The notes: generated by a model not told the origin, from the sequence alone. A stretch of 64,000 bases of DNA from Brasilonema sennae CENA114 (GCF_006968745.1 NZ_CP030118.1:6716284-6780283); one strand, 5' to 3'; shown: positions 1 through 9,107, numbered from the stretch's first letter. A program made the numbers and translations.

Positions 1-31
1 TTTTGATCGCGCGGCGGCGGCTGTTGCCTAA
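1..31 (+). CDS. cpcB: phycocyanin beta subunit, C-terminal end (partial)
   Basis: The first bases read in frame as FDRAAAAVA followed by TAA at 29-31. This matches the conserved C-terminus of phycocyanin beta subunits (FDRAAAAV-A/S). cpcB directly precedes cpcA in cpc operons, and a cpcA gene starts 58 bases downstream. Only nine codons are visible, so nothing can be said of the rest of the gene, which lies left of the window. Confidence 0.8.
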   Translation, partial: FDRAAAAVA

Positions 32-89
32 GTCATCACAACTACATCAAATCAATCCTTTATAGAACAAACTTGGAGATATTAAGTCA

Positions 90-581
90 ATGAGTAAGAC
101 GCCTTTAACGGAAGCTATTGTTTCTGCGGATTCCCAAGGTCGCTTTTTGAGTAGCACTGAAATCCAGGTTGCATTCGGTCGTTACCGCCAGGCAGCTGTC
201 AGCTTAGAAGCGGCAAAGACGTTATCTAAAAAAGCGTCAAGTCTGGCTGAAGCCGCTGCAAACGCGGTGTATCAAAAGTTTCCTTATACCACCCAGTTGG
301 ATGGACCTAACTACGCTTCTAGTTCTACTGGCAAGGCAAAATGTGTACGCGATGTCGGCTACTATCTCAGGATTATTACTTACGCTTTGGTTGTAGGTGG
401 CACAGGTCCAATCGACGATTATTTGATTGCTGGCTTAGCTGAAATCAACCGCACCTTTGAGTTATCTCCAAGCTGGTACATCGAAGCCCTCAAACACATT
501 AAGGCGAATCATGGTTTATCAGGTGACCCCGCTGTTGAAGCGAACTCCTACATTGATTATGTGATCAATTCTTTGACCTAG
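90..581 (+). CDS. cpcA: C-phycocyanin alpha subunit, sulfur-poor (CpcA3-like)
   Basis: Phycobiliprotein of the phycobilisome rods on the thylakoid surface; it absorbs orange-red light and passes the energy to allophycocyanin. The 163 residues match CpcA along their whole length: FLSSTEIQVAFGR near the N-terminus, the bilin-binding Cys85 in KAKCVRDVGYY, and ELSPSWYIEALKHIKANHGL near the end. The ring-D region reads as phycocyanin, not phycoerythrocyanin. Beyond the start Met there is no Met, and the chromophore Cys is the only Cys. Positions that are usually Met or Cys hold Ile, Leu or Ala (for example IITYALVVGGTGPIDD). This is the hallmark of the Calothrix cpc3 operon made under sulfur limitation. 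GGAG lies about 10 bases before the ATG. Cotranscribed with cpcB upstream and the linkers downstream. Confidence 0.96.
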   Translation: MSKTPLTEAIVSADSQGRFLSSTEIQVAFGRYRQAAVSLEAAKTLSKKASSLAEAAANAVYQKFPYTTQLDGPNYASSSTGKAKCVRDVGYYLRIITYALVVGGTGPIDDYLIAGLAEINRTFELSPSWYIEALKHIKANHGLSGDPAVEANSYIDYVINSLT

Positions 582-722
582 CGGAAGTCTTTCAGTTTTG
601 TGTGATGCAGCAAGAAAATAATTTGGTAATTGTCCATGCAAAGTAATGTTATTACGAGATTATTTTCACCAAACTTCGTTTCATAGTTCCACAAAACTGA
701 CCTCAAGTTTGCAAATGCGTCG

Positions 723-853
723 AGCCTTTGTGTAGTCAGCCTGAAAGGCTTCAAACACTGGCATCATTATCTGTTCTCTCAATTCAAACTGACTGAGATA
801 CTTATGCTGTTGGAGTTTTCTAGCTTTTCAATGACTACGCAAAGGCTTTTTTT
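723..853 (+). promoter_or_regulatory. candidate attenuator between cpcA and the linker genes
   Basis: Bases 723-738 (agcctttgtgtagtca) are complementary, with one mismatch, to 832-847 (tgactacgcaaaggct), and seven T's follow at 847-853: the shape of an intrinsic terminator with a long loop. The same 5' arm (723-729) can pair instead with aaaggct at 744-750, and 738-742 with 746-750, so the pairings exclude each other. A partial terminator here would give more phycocyanin subunits than linkers, the stoichiometry rods need. Pairing is seen in the sequence; the regulatory role is inferred. Confidence 0.5.
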
Positions 854-909
854 AAATGTCTTTTTAACCAGATTCGCAGTTGTGTAATCGAGATTTAAGA
901 GGTGGAATT

Positions 910-1725
910 ATGCCAGCGTTAGGAGAAGCAAGCCGATTAGGGATTCGTCCATTTGCAGATGCTGAAAAGGTTGAACTGCGTCCTGTGAGGACAGAAGCTG
1001 ATGTCCAAGCGGTTATTTGGGCGACCTATAGACAAGTTTTGGGCAATGAACATCTGATGCAAAGTGAGCGTCTTTTGAGTGCAGAATCACTCTTGCGTCA
1101 GGGACAGATTACACTACGGGATTTTGTGCGTGCGATCGCTCAATCGAAACTGTATCGACAAAAGTTCTTCTATTCCAACTCTCAAGTTCGCTTCATTGAA
1201 TTGAATTATAAACATCTTTTGGGTCGTGCTCCTTACGACGAGTCAGAAATTGCCTACCACGTCGATCTCTACAATTCTCAAGGTTACGAAGCTGATATTA
1301 ATTCCTACATTGATTCTGTTGAGTATCAACAAAGCTTTGGGGATTCCATTGTGCCTTACTATCGGGGCTTCCAAACTGTCGTAGGACAAAAAACAGTCGG
1401 ATTTCCGCATTTTTTCCAGTTGTATCGAGGCTATGCGAATAGCGATCGCGCTCAAAATAAACCCAAAGGACAATTAACTTGGGATCTAGCAAAAAACCTG
1501 GTATCCCCTATCTACCCAGCTTCTGCTGGCACCTTAACTGGCACTTCAACAGGTCGTCGCGGTGGTAACACTTATCGAATTCGCCTCACGCAGGCGGCTT
1601 CTCCTAACTCTACAGTTATCCGCCAAAGTATTAGTGAAGTGGTTGTCCCTTTTGAGCAGTTGTCGGATCGATTGCAACAACTCAATCGCCAAGGACGCAA
1701 GATTATTAGCATCACTCTTTCATAA
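910..1725 (+). CDS. cpcH3: phycobilisome rod linker polypeptide, sulfur-poor (CpcH3-like)
   Basis: Rod linker joining phycocyanin hexamers in phycobilisome rods. The PBS linker domain occupies about residues 20-175 (YRQVLGNEHL, LNYKHLLGRAPYDESEIAYH, VPYYRGF, FQLYRGYANSDR). A CpcD-like capping domain follows at about 218-271 (YRIRL...VVPFEQLSDRLQQL). The start chosen is ATG at 910 (MPALGEASRLG), just after ggtgga; an in-frame TTG at 880 would add an atypical leader. Among 271 residues there is one internal Met and no Cys, so the sulfur sparing of cpcA extends to the linker. The gene lies 328 bases after cpcA, behind a candidate attenuator, and 28 bases before the second linker. The symbol follows the Calothrix cpcB3A3H3I3D3 order. 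Confidence 0.9.
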   Translation: MPALGEASRLGIRPFADAEKVELRPVRTEADVQAVIWATYRQVLGNEHLMQSERLLSAESLLRQGQITLRDFVRAIAQSKLYRQKFFYSNSQVRFIELNYKHLLGRAPYDESEIAYHVDLYNSQGYEADINSYIDSVEYQQSFGDSIVPYYRGFQTVVGQKTVGFPHFFQLYRGYANSDRAQNKPKGQLTWDLAKNLVSPIYPASAGTLTGTSTGRRGGNTYRIRLTQAASPNSTVIRQSISEVVVPFEQLSDRLQQLNRQGRKIISITLS

Positions 1726-1753
1726 AAGTTTTTAATCAAGGAGACTCTTTTAG

Positions 1754-2620
1754 ATGGCTATTACAACAGCCGCCTCTCGACTCGGAACCTCTGCTTTTAG
1801 TAATGCTGCACCTATTGAATTATGGTCTAAAGCCAGCCAGACAGATATTTCTGCTGTGATCGCGGCTGTTTATCGTCAAGTCTTAGGCAATGATTATTTA
1901 TTAAAATCCGAACGCCTGACTGGCGCAGAATCTCTGCTGTTGAATGGCTCGATCAGCGTGCGAGAATTTGTCCGTCAGGTGGCAAAATCCCAACTGTATA
2001 AAGCTAAGTTTTTCTCCAGTAGCTTCCACAGCCGTTTCACGGAATTGAACTACAAACATTTTTTGGGTCGTGCTCCTTATGATGAATCTGAGATAGCCTA
2101 TCACCTGGATTTGTACCAAACCAAAGGATACGACGCTGACATTGATTCCTATATTGACTCAACCGAGTACGAAGTTAACTTTGGGGAAAATATCGTACCC
2201 TACTATCGGGGATTTACGACTCAACCGGGACAGAAAACCGTGGGCTTTACCCGGATTTTTCAGCTGTATCGTGGGTATGCGACGAGCGATCGCTCCCAAA
2301 TCCCAGGCAATTCTCCTCGTCTAGCTAGTGAACTGGCGAAAAATAGTGCATCAACCGTAGTTGCTCCTGCCCCTAGCAATAATGGCTTTGCCTATCGTCC
2401 TCCCCTAAGAGGAGAAACTCCCAGCAGCACATTTGGAGGCTCACAAGCTTTTGGCACAGGACGACTCTATCGAGTTGAAGTGGCAAGTATTTCCAAACCA
2501 GGATATCCCAAGGTTCGCCGCGTCAACCAAGCAGTCGTTATCCCCTACGAACAGCTATCAGATTACTTTCAAAGGGTTCAACGCCAAAATGGCAAGATTG
2601 CCAGTATTACGCCTCTTTAA
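1754..2620 (+). CDS. cpcI3: phycobilisome rod linker polypeptide, sulfur-poor (CpcI3-like)
   Basis: Second rod linker in tandem, clearly a paralogue of the gene before it: both contain GRAPYDESEIAYH, VPYYRGF, GQKTVGF and FQLYRGYA. The PBS linker domain spans about residues 20-180, an Ala/Pro/Ser-rich hinge about 195-235, and the C-terminal CpcD-like domain about 237-288 (RLYRVEVASI...VVIPYEQLSDYFQRV). The start Met is the only Met in 288 residues and there is no Cys. An aaggagac ribosome site precedes the ATG. A terminator hairpin follows 65 bases after the stop, so the operon ends here: the small cpcD-type linker found in the Calothrix cpc3 operon is absent from this position. Confidence 0.9.
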   Translation: MAITTAASRLGTSAFSNAAPIELWSKASQTDISAVIAAVYRQVLGNDYLLKSERLTGAESLLLNGSISVREFVRQVAKSQLYKAKFFSSSFHSRFTELNYKHFLGRAPYDESEIAYHLDLYQTKGYDADIDSYIDSTEYEVNFGENIVPYYRGFTTQPGQKTVGFTRIFQLYRGYATSDRSQIPGNSPRLASELAKNSASTVVAPAPSNNGFAYRPPLRGETPSSTFGGSQAFGTGRLYRVEVASISKPGYPKVRRVNQAVVIPYEQLSDYFQRVQRQNGKIASITPL

Positions 2621-2684
2621 TCCAGACTTTATAAAATTTGTCAATCCCCCGAAAAGGGGGAATTTAAATTTCCTTAAAAATATA

Positions 2685-2724
2685 GAAACCCGGTTTTTTA
2701 AAAAACCGGGTTTCTAATTTTTTA
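2685..2724 (+). terminator. intrinsic terminator of the cpc operon
   Basis: Perfect inverted repeat gaaacccggtttttt / aaaaaaccgggtttc (2685-2714) followed by a T-rich stretch. It lies just after the second linker gene and before a convergent minus-strand gene, so it may act in both directions. Confidence 0.85.
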
Positions 2725-2891
2725 ATGAGCAACAATCTCAGCTTGCAAACCTCTGATTTTCAATCATGGCGTAATGTATTCTATCTACCTGGACAAAATT
2801 GCCTAATCTTTATAGCAAATGAAGGGCTGATTCGATAAATTATTTAATAGTGATAGGAGTAACTAAATTTTTGTAGTAAATATCACTTTTG

Positions 2892-5800
2892 TTACACTTG
2901 ATTAATCTTGAATGCTGCTTCTTTGATTTTACTACAGATGTCCACCCAAGCTCCATCTTGCTCTGCCTCACTCAACCTACTTAGAGGATTCTTGGGATCG
3001 TGCGCTGCTTGATACTTTTCAATTGCTGTTTCTTTGTAACTGCTAAAACGCAACGGTATCCAAATAATCGTAAGTCCTTTGGCTTGAGCTGTATTTAGGA
3101 GTGGAGGTAACTCATTATCAGCAATGAAATCTGATGCTAAAAAGTCAGGACTAACCATCAACACAGCTACTTTTGCTGCTGCGATCGCTTCTTCGATTTC
3201 TTGTCGCCACTCAGCACCGGCTTGGATTTTGGTATCATCCCACACAGTTAGCTTTTTGTTGCGAATTATGGGTTTTAGGTGTTTCTGGAGTATGGTAAAC
3301 CATTGTTGGTCTTGATGGCTATAGCTTATGAAGACTTGATTTCTGATTATGGGTTCTGGCATAAATGATTGCTGAGATTCATTTTTCTTCTGTTCTAATT
3401 CCCGTTGCAACTCTGCTCCCGAGGTTTGCTGCATAACATCGTCAATCAATTTTCGGACATCAACCATTTGAAAGCTTTTCTGACATTGGATTTGGTTCTG
3501 ACGAGCATCTAGGAACCTGTGCAGCACGTCCAAAAGGTAGGAATAAGGCGTCTGACTTCCTTGACAGCTAGAGCAATTGCAGGGAACAAGAGTTTGATAC
3601 TGCAAACGCTCGAAAGACTTATGAATTTTTTCGAGTTCGTGGGTGACAACTGCTAGTAGTTCTTTCTTGCGGTTTCCGGCAACACGGATTTTAATTTGCT
3701 TTTGATTATAGTTTTCAATAACTTCAGCACGCGTTTGGTCTTTATCAAGAACAACCCCACTTCTCCAGACAAGTTTTTGTTGTTCAATCCAAAAGTGTGT
3801 CTCAACGATGAAGCGGGTGAGGATACCTTTGGGCATGAAATCATACTCGTAGCGCAAAATTAGATTATTGCTGTCGTCCCAAGTGTAATCGGGTTGGTTA
3901 ACCGAAAGCAGTTGAGGTGCAATATAAGTGCCAGGACGACTTGGTATTTGGTAGCACAGTTTGAACCGCATCATCAACTGCAGCAGTTCATCTCGCATCT
4001 GCGCATATTCGCCATCTTTCCAAATATCGGCAAGATTGTCCTGGGTAAAACATCCGAGCTTTTTCTTGACGGTATCATTGTCCAACACTTTGTAGACAGC
4101 AGTGGTGCCCCATTCCGGTTTGAGAATGACATAGTGTTTGAGTGTAGAGTCGTCTTGGAAGTGAAGGCAAACACCTAGGTCATGCAGATAGTGGATAAGG
4201 CGCAACATATCTTTATCGTCAGTTAGTTTATTCTCTCGGCAAAGGGTGCAGTATTCTTCAAGGCTGATGTAGTTGCGGGAATAGTTTTCTAAGGCTGAAC
4301 GGACTCTCACCCAGAGTTTTGGCAAAGGTGTGCCGACGTGGGGAAGCCTGCTGATGTAATTCTCAATGGCGTTTTTAATTTCCGGTAAACCGCGATTGGT
4401 GGCTAAGTTGGTTGCGAGAATTTCTTTTAAGTTGGTAAACTCTCCTCGCAATCGGCGCTCATTGACTTCGCACTGACGGTCTTGTTTTTCATTTTTGATG
4501 ATCAGAACTGGGCTATTGTCGCTTAAAAGTTCAACAACCTTGAGCCACCAGTCAAAATCTGTGTTTTCCTTACGAGTATCGGCAACTAATACATAAAGAG
4601 AACGCTTTGTCAGGAAAAATTGGTGAGTTTGATGATAGATTACCTGTCCGCCAAAGTCCCAAATATTGACGCGAAAAAGTTGTCCATTGGGTTGTGTGAA
4701 GTTCCACTGAATGACATCAATGCCTTGGGTGGATTCTTCATCTGACTGGAGTTTGTAAGTTTCGTCTGCAATTTTCTTGGCTAAGGAAGTTTTCCCCGCC
4801 CCCCCTTCGCCAACAATCAAGAATTTCGCTTCATAAAGGGGTTCGGTTTCATTTGGGTCTTGTACGCGGAAATAGAAATCGAGAATTTCATTCACATCAC
4901 CTGGATTTTTTGACAAGTCTTTCGATCCCAAAATCTCAGGTAGAATGGGGACTGGATTTCCACGAAGATCCAATAGTTCAAGTTTTGTCAGTTGTCGAAA
5001 TTCCTGTGGCAGTGCGCTGAGTTGATTCCTGTTGAGGGAGAGCGTTTGCAGGTTGGTGAGTTGTCCAAATTCCGCTGGCAGTGCGCTGAGTTGATTGTAG
5101 CGGAGATCGAGCATTTGCAGCTTAGTGAGTTGTCCAAATTCCGCTGGCAGTGCGCTGAGTTGATTCCTGCCCAGGGAGAGCGATTGGAGGTTGGTGAGTT
5201 GTCCAATTTCCGCTGGCAGTGTACTGAGTTGATTGTTCCAGAGGTAGAGCGATTGCAGGTTGGTGAGTTGGACAATTTCCTGTGGCAGTGCGCTGAGTTG
5301 ATTGTCGCTGAGGTAGAGCGTTTGCAGGTTGGTGAGTTGTCCAAATTCCGCTGCCAGTGCGCTGAGTTGATTGTTGCTGAGTTGATTCCTGTCGAGGTAG
5401 AGCGTTTGCAGGTTGGTGAGTTGTCCAAATTCCGCTGGCAGTGTACTGAATTGATTGCTGCTGAGGTAGAGCGATTGCAGGTTGGTGAGTTGTCCAAATT
5501 CCGCTGGCAGTGTACTGAATTGATTCCTGTCGAGGTGGAGCGATTGCAGGTTGGTGAGTTTTCCAATTTCCGCTGGCAGTGCGCTGAGTTGATTACTGCT
5601 CAGCTCGAGCGTTTGCAGGTTGGTGAGTTTTCCAATTTCCGCTGGCAGTGCGCTGAGTTGATTACTGCTCAGCTTGAGCGTTAGGAGGTTGGTGAGTTTT
5701 CCAATTTCCGCTGGCAGTGCGCTGAGTTGATTCCATCTGAGGTCGAGCGTTTGCAGGTTGGTGAGTTGTCCAAATTTTGCTGGCAGTGTGCTGAGTTGAT

Positions 5801-6890
5801 TGCTGTGGAGGTAGAGCGATTGCAGGTTGGTAAGTTGGACAATTTCCGCTGGCAGTGTGCTGAGTCGATTGTCGCAGAGGGAGAGCGTTTGCAGGTTGGT
5901 GAGTTGGATAATTTCCGCTGGCAGTGCGCTGAGTCGATTCTCGCTGAGGTCGAGCCTTTGCAGGTTGGTGAGTTGGAAAATTTCTGCTGGCAGTGCGCTG
6001 AGTCGATTCTCGCTGAAGGAGAGCGATTGCAGGTTGGTGAGTTGGACAATTTCCGCTGGCAGTGCGCTCAGTTGATTGAAGCGGAGGTCGAGCAATTGCA
6101 GGTTAGTGAGTTGGACAATTTCCGCTGGCAGTGCGCTCAGTTGATTCCAGCAGAGGTAGAGCGATTCCAGGTTGGTGAGTTGGACAATTTCCGCTGGCAG
6201 TGCGCTCAGTTTATTGCTCATGAGGTGGAGCAATTGCAAGTTAGTGAGTTGTCCAATTTCCGCTGGCAGTGCGCTCAGTTGATTGTTGTTGAGTTTGAGC
6301 GTTTGCAGGTTGGTGAGTTTTCCAATTTCCGCTGGCAGTGCGCTGAGTTGATTACTGCTGGGGTTGAACGTTTGCAGGTTGGTGAGTTGTCCAATTTCCG
6401 CTGGCAGTGTGCTGAGTTGATTGAAGCTGAGGTCGAGCGTTTGCAGGTTGGTGAGTTTTCCAATTTCCGCTGGCAGTACGCTGAGTTGATTGCTGCTGAG
6501 GTGGAGCGTTTGCAGGTTGGTGATTTTTCCAATTTCCGCTGGCAGTACGCTGAGTTGATTGCTGCTGAGGTGGAGCGTTTGCAGGTTGGTGATTTTTCCA
6601 ATTTCCGCAGGCAAACTGCTTAAGCGATTACCAACAACCTGAAGTTCTTCAAGATGATCAAGCTGTCCGATTTCTGGAGGTAAAGCACTCAGGTTATTCC
6701 CGATAGTATCAACGATACCGCTTTCGTCATCATACTCATATTTGCCGAGAATCAGTTTTTTGAGATGAGTCAACTTGCCAATCTCAGGCGGTAAAACTGT
6801 CAAATCCTTGCCAGAGAGATCGAGTTCCATCGCTCCCTCACTCGCCGCCATCTCAATTACCCGCAGCAATTCTTCCTGAGTCATCAGCAA
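2892..6890 (-). CDS. LRR-Roc-COR-TIR protein (ROCO family)
   Basis: Large signalling GTPase of 1332 residues. Residues about 20-640 hold some 26 leucine-rich repeats of 23 residues (consensus LPAEIGQLTNLQTLxLxxNQLSA). The Roc GTPase follows: P-loop GEGGAGKTS near 693, WDFGGQ as G3, and KNEKQDR where the G4 motif is expected. A COR region spans about 870-1090 (LHDLGVCLHFQDD, LKPEWGTTAVYKVL). A TIR domain ends the protein at about 1182-1325 (RNQVFISYSHQDQQW, VAVLMVSPDFLASDF, then NELPPLL with a Glu in the position of the TIR NADase catalytic residue). No signal peptide. The repeats are also very alike in DNA; one unit carries a partial duplication (NQLSNNQLS). Known ROCO proteins dimerise through COR; a TIR output suggests immune or cell-death signalling, which is inferred. 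A second in-frame ATG lies at 6884. Confidence 0.93.
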   Translation of the reverse strand: MLMTQEELLRVIEMAASEGAMELDLSGKDLTVLPPEIGKLTHLKKLILGKYEYDDESGIVDTIGNNLSALPPEIGQLDHLEELQVVGNRLSSLPAEIGKITNLQTLHLSSNQLSVLPAEIGKITNLQTLHLSSNQLSVLPAEIGKLTNLQTLDLSFNQLSTLPAEIGQLTNLQTFNPSSNQLSALPAEIGKLTNLQTLKLNNNQLSALPAEIGQLTNLQLLHLMSNKLSALPAEIVQLTNLESLYLCWNQLSALPAEIVQLTNLQLLDLRFNQLSALPAEIVQLTNLQSLSFSENRLSALPAEIFQLTNLQRLDLSENRLSALPAEIIQLTNLQTLSLCDNRLSTLPAEIVQLTNLQSLYLHSNQLSTLPAKFGQLTNLQTLDLRWNQLSALPAEIGKLTNLLTLKLSSNQLSALPAEIGKLTNLQTLELSSNQLSALPAEIGKLTNLQSLHLDRNQFSTLPAEFGQLTNLQSLYLSSNQFSTLPAEFGQLTNLQTLYLDRNQLSNNQLSALAAEFGQLTNLQTLYLSDNQLSALPQEIVQLTNLQSLYLWNNQLSTLPAEIGQLTNLQSLSLGRNQLSALPAEFGQLTKLQMLDLRYNQLSALPAEFGQLTNLQTLSLNRNQLSALPQEFRQLTKLELLDLRGNPVPILPEILGSKDLSKNPGDVNEILDFYFRVQDPNETEPLYEAKFLIVGEGGAGKTSLAKKIADETYKLQSDEESTQGIDVIQWNFTQPNGQLFRVNIWDFGGQVIYHQTHQFFLTKRSLYVLVADTRKENTDFDWWLKVVELLSDNSPVLIIKNEKQDRQCEVNERRLRGEFTNLKEILATNLATNRGLPEIKNAIENYISRLPHVGTPLPKLWVRVRSALENYSRNYISLEEYCTLCRENKLTDDKDMLRLIHYLHDLGVCLHFQDDSTLKHYVILKPEWGTTAVYKVLDNDTVKKKLGCFTQDNLADIWKDGEYAQMRDELLQLMMRFKLCYQIPSRPGTYIAPQLLSVNQPDYTWDDSNNLILRYEYDFMPKGILTRFIVETHFWIEQQKLVWRSGVVLDKDQTRAEVIENYNQKQIKIRVAGNRKKELLAVVTHELEKIHKSFERLQYQTLVPCNCSSCQGSQTPYSYLLDVLHRFLDARQNQIQCQKSFQMVDVRKLIDDVMQQTSGAELQRELEQKKNESQQSFMPEPIIRNQVFISYSHQDQQWFTILQKHLKPIIRNKKLTVWDDTKIQAGAEWRQEIEEAIAAAKVAVLMVSPDFLASDFIADNELPPLLNTAQAKGLTIIWIPLRFSSYKETAIEKYQAAHDPKNPLSRLSEAEQDGAWVDICSKIKEAAFKINQV
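4980..6640 (-). repeat. tandem 69-bp repeats encoding LRR units
   Basis: About two dozen near-identical 69-base units within the ROCO gene. On the + strand each contains ggttggtgagttgtccaa and ttccgctggcagtgcgctga with small changes. Because stops are rare in these units, antisense frames stay open over long stretches (for example 5727-6623 +), but they code for nothing recognisable. Confidence 0.9.
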
Positions 6891-6956
6891 TCTACTGAGC
6901 TATTATTCAATATTTTAAAGGTAGCCCAAATTCTGAAGTACACCTAAACAAAAATC

Positions 6957-6989
6957 AAGCCCGCGTTAGCGAAGCGCATAGGCGGGCTT
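6957..6989 (-). terminator. terminator of the Hsp70-like operon
   Basis: Arms aagcccgc (6957-6964) and gcgggctt (6982-6989). Read on the minus strand the hairpin is followed by gatttttgttt. It lies 60 bases past the stop of the Hsp70-like gene and before the start of the ROCO gene. Confidence 0.65.
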
Positions 6990-7050
6990 TGTTTGTTTAG
7001 CCTAGCCCTTCTAGGGTGTGGGCGTATATTTGCAAAACTGACGTACTCCC

Positions 7051-9033
7051 TTAAGCAATCAACAACCTAGCCTTATCCGCTTGCTCCTGCACACTTTCCT
7101 TGAGCCACTCACTGATAGATTTACCCAATTTGACACCTATTGTTGGATCTTGGATTAAAGTCTGTTGAATTTTTTGCTGCAACTCTGGTTTCTTCTGAAA
7201 CGCTAGTTCGTCAATTTTCTGATCAGGCACTAATTTGCGTATCCAGCCGGGTATATCTGTTTCCTTAACTAAGGACTCACCTATAAAGTAAGCTATTATT
7301 CCAACAATCGGTGCAATGATTCCCGTAAAAAGTAGAATATGGAATAATCCTGCTAGGACAACGCCTACGATTAAAGCAACAAGGTGCCCAACAAATATAG
7401 AAAGCCCGGTTAAATCATCCAAAGATATAGATGTAGGAACTTTGTCTGTGTGATCCCCCAAGTCAATTGTTTTGCTGCTAAATGTTTCCAGTGGTAAATT
7501 ATATTTTCTACAGATTGAATCTGTTTTTTCCCTCACCTCGTTTTGAACTTTTGACAACCACTCAACTAAACAGGTCGTCACTTTATTATTGGCATCACTT
7601 CCTGTTAGCCAAGCTTTGGCTTTCTGCTCTATTTCCGATTCAAGAGATGAGAGCGTTATGATCTTTCTGTTCCGCCAAGATTGCACGCTTGGTTTTATCA
7701 CGTCGTCTACCAAACCATTTGCCAGTTCTTCGGCTAATTTTTCCAAGAACACGGGTATATAATTTCCTACAATACCTGTCAGTTCTCGGTCAAGAAATTG
7801 ATTAATTTCTTCCAGAAATCCCCCTGTGCGAATGTACACACGTCCCCAACGTGCCAGTCCTCTGGCAATACTAAGTTCGGGTTCTCCATCTCGCTTGCAA
7901 GGCAAATCGGCAAAGACTTCTTGGCAAATTTCCTGAACAAACGACATCTTGGAAGCACTACCTGTGAGGAGAATGGCACTTGGTTGAATGCCTATGTGTT
8001 GCAACTTTTCTTTGACTCCTTGCAACTGGTCACGGAAAGCATCACGCCAACTTTTGTTGTCAAGTTCTCGTAAAGGTTGACTGAGAATTGTGTTGATTAT
8101 TTTGCCATTGACAAGAGGCAAAAACTTAAATTTTCTTTGAATATCTTCAATACCTACATTAACAATAGTTTCTTCGTAAGAATCTTGATAATTAAAATAC
8201 TCTTCTTTTGCTTTACGGCATCGAAGTTCACAGCGATTTTTGTATATTGGGTTTTGCTCAAAAATTTTTTCAAGCTGTGAAATTTCTTCTAGTTGCAAAA
8301 TTTCTTCATCTTTAAGAATTTCTCCAAGTCGTAAAATTTCTTCGCGTCCCTCCCTATATTGTGTTTGACATTCCAGGGTTTTCTTAAGAATTTCTTTTTC
8401 AATTAAGGATGCACCCAAGTCGTGTCCAAAATCTATCGGAGTGTCAGACATACCCTTGACAAGGGTGTAATCTGTGGTGGAAGAACCAATGTCGATAACC
8501 AGCACCGACTTTTGTAATTCTTCTATGGTGAATATGCCACTTTCTTTGGCGTGCATCAAAGCAGCGCGTGACTCTTTGACTACGGTTGCATTTGGCAAGC
8601 AATCTTTAGAGAGGAGTTGTTTGTAAGTCTCAATTTCTTCTTGCCACCATCCTGATGGACAACCGATGAAAAAGTAGTTGTTATCTCCGGACTGAATTTG
8701 TTGGGTATCAATCAAATGCTGATAGATAGCATTCACAAATTCTTTAATGTTTTTTTGATATGCCGTTTCATTAAAACGCCTAGATTTAAAGGCGATTTCA
8801 AAGATGGTGGCATCGGGCATTTGACATGCCATTTCACCAATGACAATTCCTTTTTTTGGATGATGGGCAATGGCAGTGATTTGGCTTTTCCTATTATTAA
8901 TGAGTAAACTTTGAGGAGTCGTTTCTGCATTATCTGCTCGTACCCAGCTAAGAGCCGTTTCTCCATGCCCTAAATCAAATCCAATGATTTTGATATTATG
9001 ATAATCGCGCATGAGTAATTCTGTTTGCTCCAT
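7051..9033 (-). CDS. Hsp70/actin-fold ATPase-like protein with C-terminal membrane segments
   Basis: The first about 400 residues look like a divergent Hsp70-type nucleotide-binding domain: phosphate-1 motif IIGFDLGHGETALSW (16-30), phosphate-2 motif VLVIDIGSSTTDYTLV (177-192), and an adenosine motif AILLTGSASKMSF before residue 370. No Hsp70 substrate-binding domain follows. Instead there is a helical region and then a hydrophobic stretch around 540-595 (FVGHLVALIVGVVLAGLFHI, GIIAPIVGIIAYFIG) that can form two membrane helices, and a charged helical tail. It lies 74 bases after the glycine-zipper gene at 9108-10154 on the same strand and before a terminator, so the two probably form an operon. 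Function not established; a membrane-bound chaperone-like or actin-like ATPase is the best description. ATG at 9012 is an alternative start. Confidence 0.75.
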   Translation of the reverse strand: MEQTELLMRDYHNIKIIGFDLGHGETALSWVRADNAETTPQSLLINNRKSQITAIAHHPKKGIVIGEMACQMPDATIFEIAFKSRRFNETAYQKNIKEFVNAIYQHLIDTQQIQSGDNNYFFIGCPSGWWQEEIETYKQLLSKDCLPNATVVKESRAALMHAKESGIFTIEELQKSVLVIDIGSSTTDYTLVKGMSDTPIDFGHDLGASLIEKEILKKTLECQTQYREGREEILRLGEILKDEEILQLEEISQLEKIFEQNPIYKNRCELRCRKAKEEYFNYQDSYEETIVNVGIEDIQRKFKFLPLVNGKIINTILSQPLRELDNKSWRDAFRDQLQGVKEKLQHIGIQPSAILLTGSASKMSFVQEICQEVFADLPCKRDGEPELSIARGLARWGRVYIRTGGFLEEINQFLDRELTGIVGNYIPVFLEKLAEELANGLVDDVIKPSVQSWRNRKIITLSSLESEIEQKAKAWLTGSDANNKVTTCLVEWLSKVQNEVREKTDSICRKYNLPLETFSSKTIDLGDHTDKVPTSISLDDLTGLSIFVGHLVALIVGVVLAGLFHILLFTGIIAPIVGIIAYFIGESLVKETDIPGWIRKLVPDQKIDELAFQKKPELQQKIQQTLIQDPTIGVKLGKSISEWLKESVQEQADKARLLIA

Positions 9034-9107
9034 ACAATTAATACTATTGATTCGTTCTCACGCAGAGCATGGGAACGAGAGTAAAATAATGAATATTGCC
9101 CACCTTA

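Noticed and set aside
880..909. TTG start 10 codons before the first rod linker
   Set aside because: ATG 910 begins the conserved linker N-terminus and has a ribosome site.
4988..6623. Long open frames on + (and other minus frames) with repeating WQCAELI or CNRSTS words
   Set aside because: They are other-frame readings of the LRR repeats; the ROCO frame explains the DNA and has full domain support.
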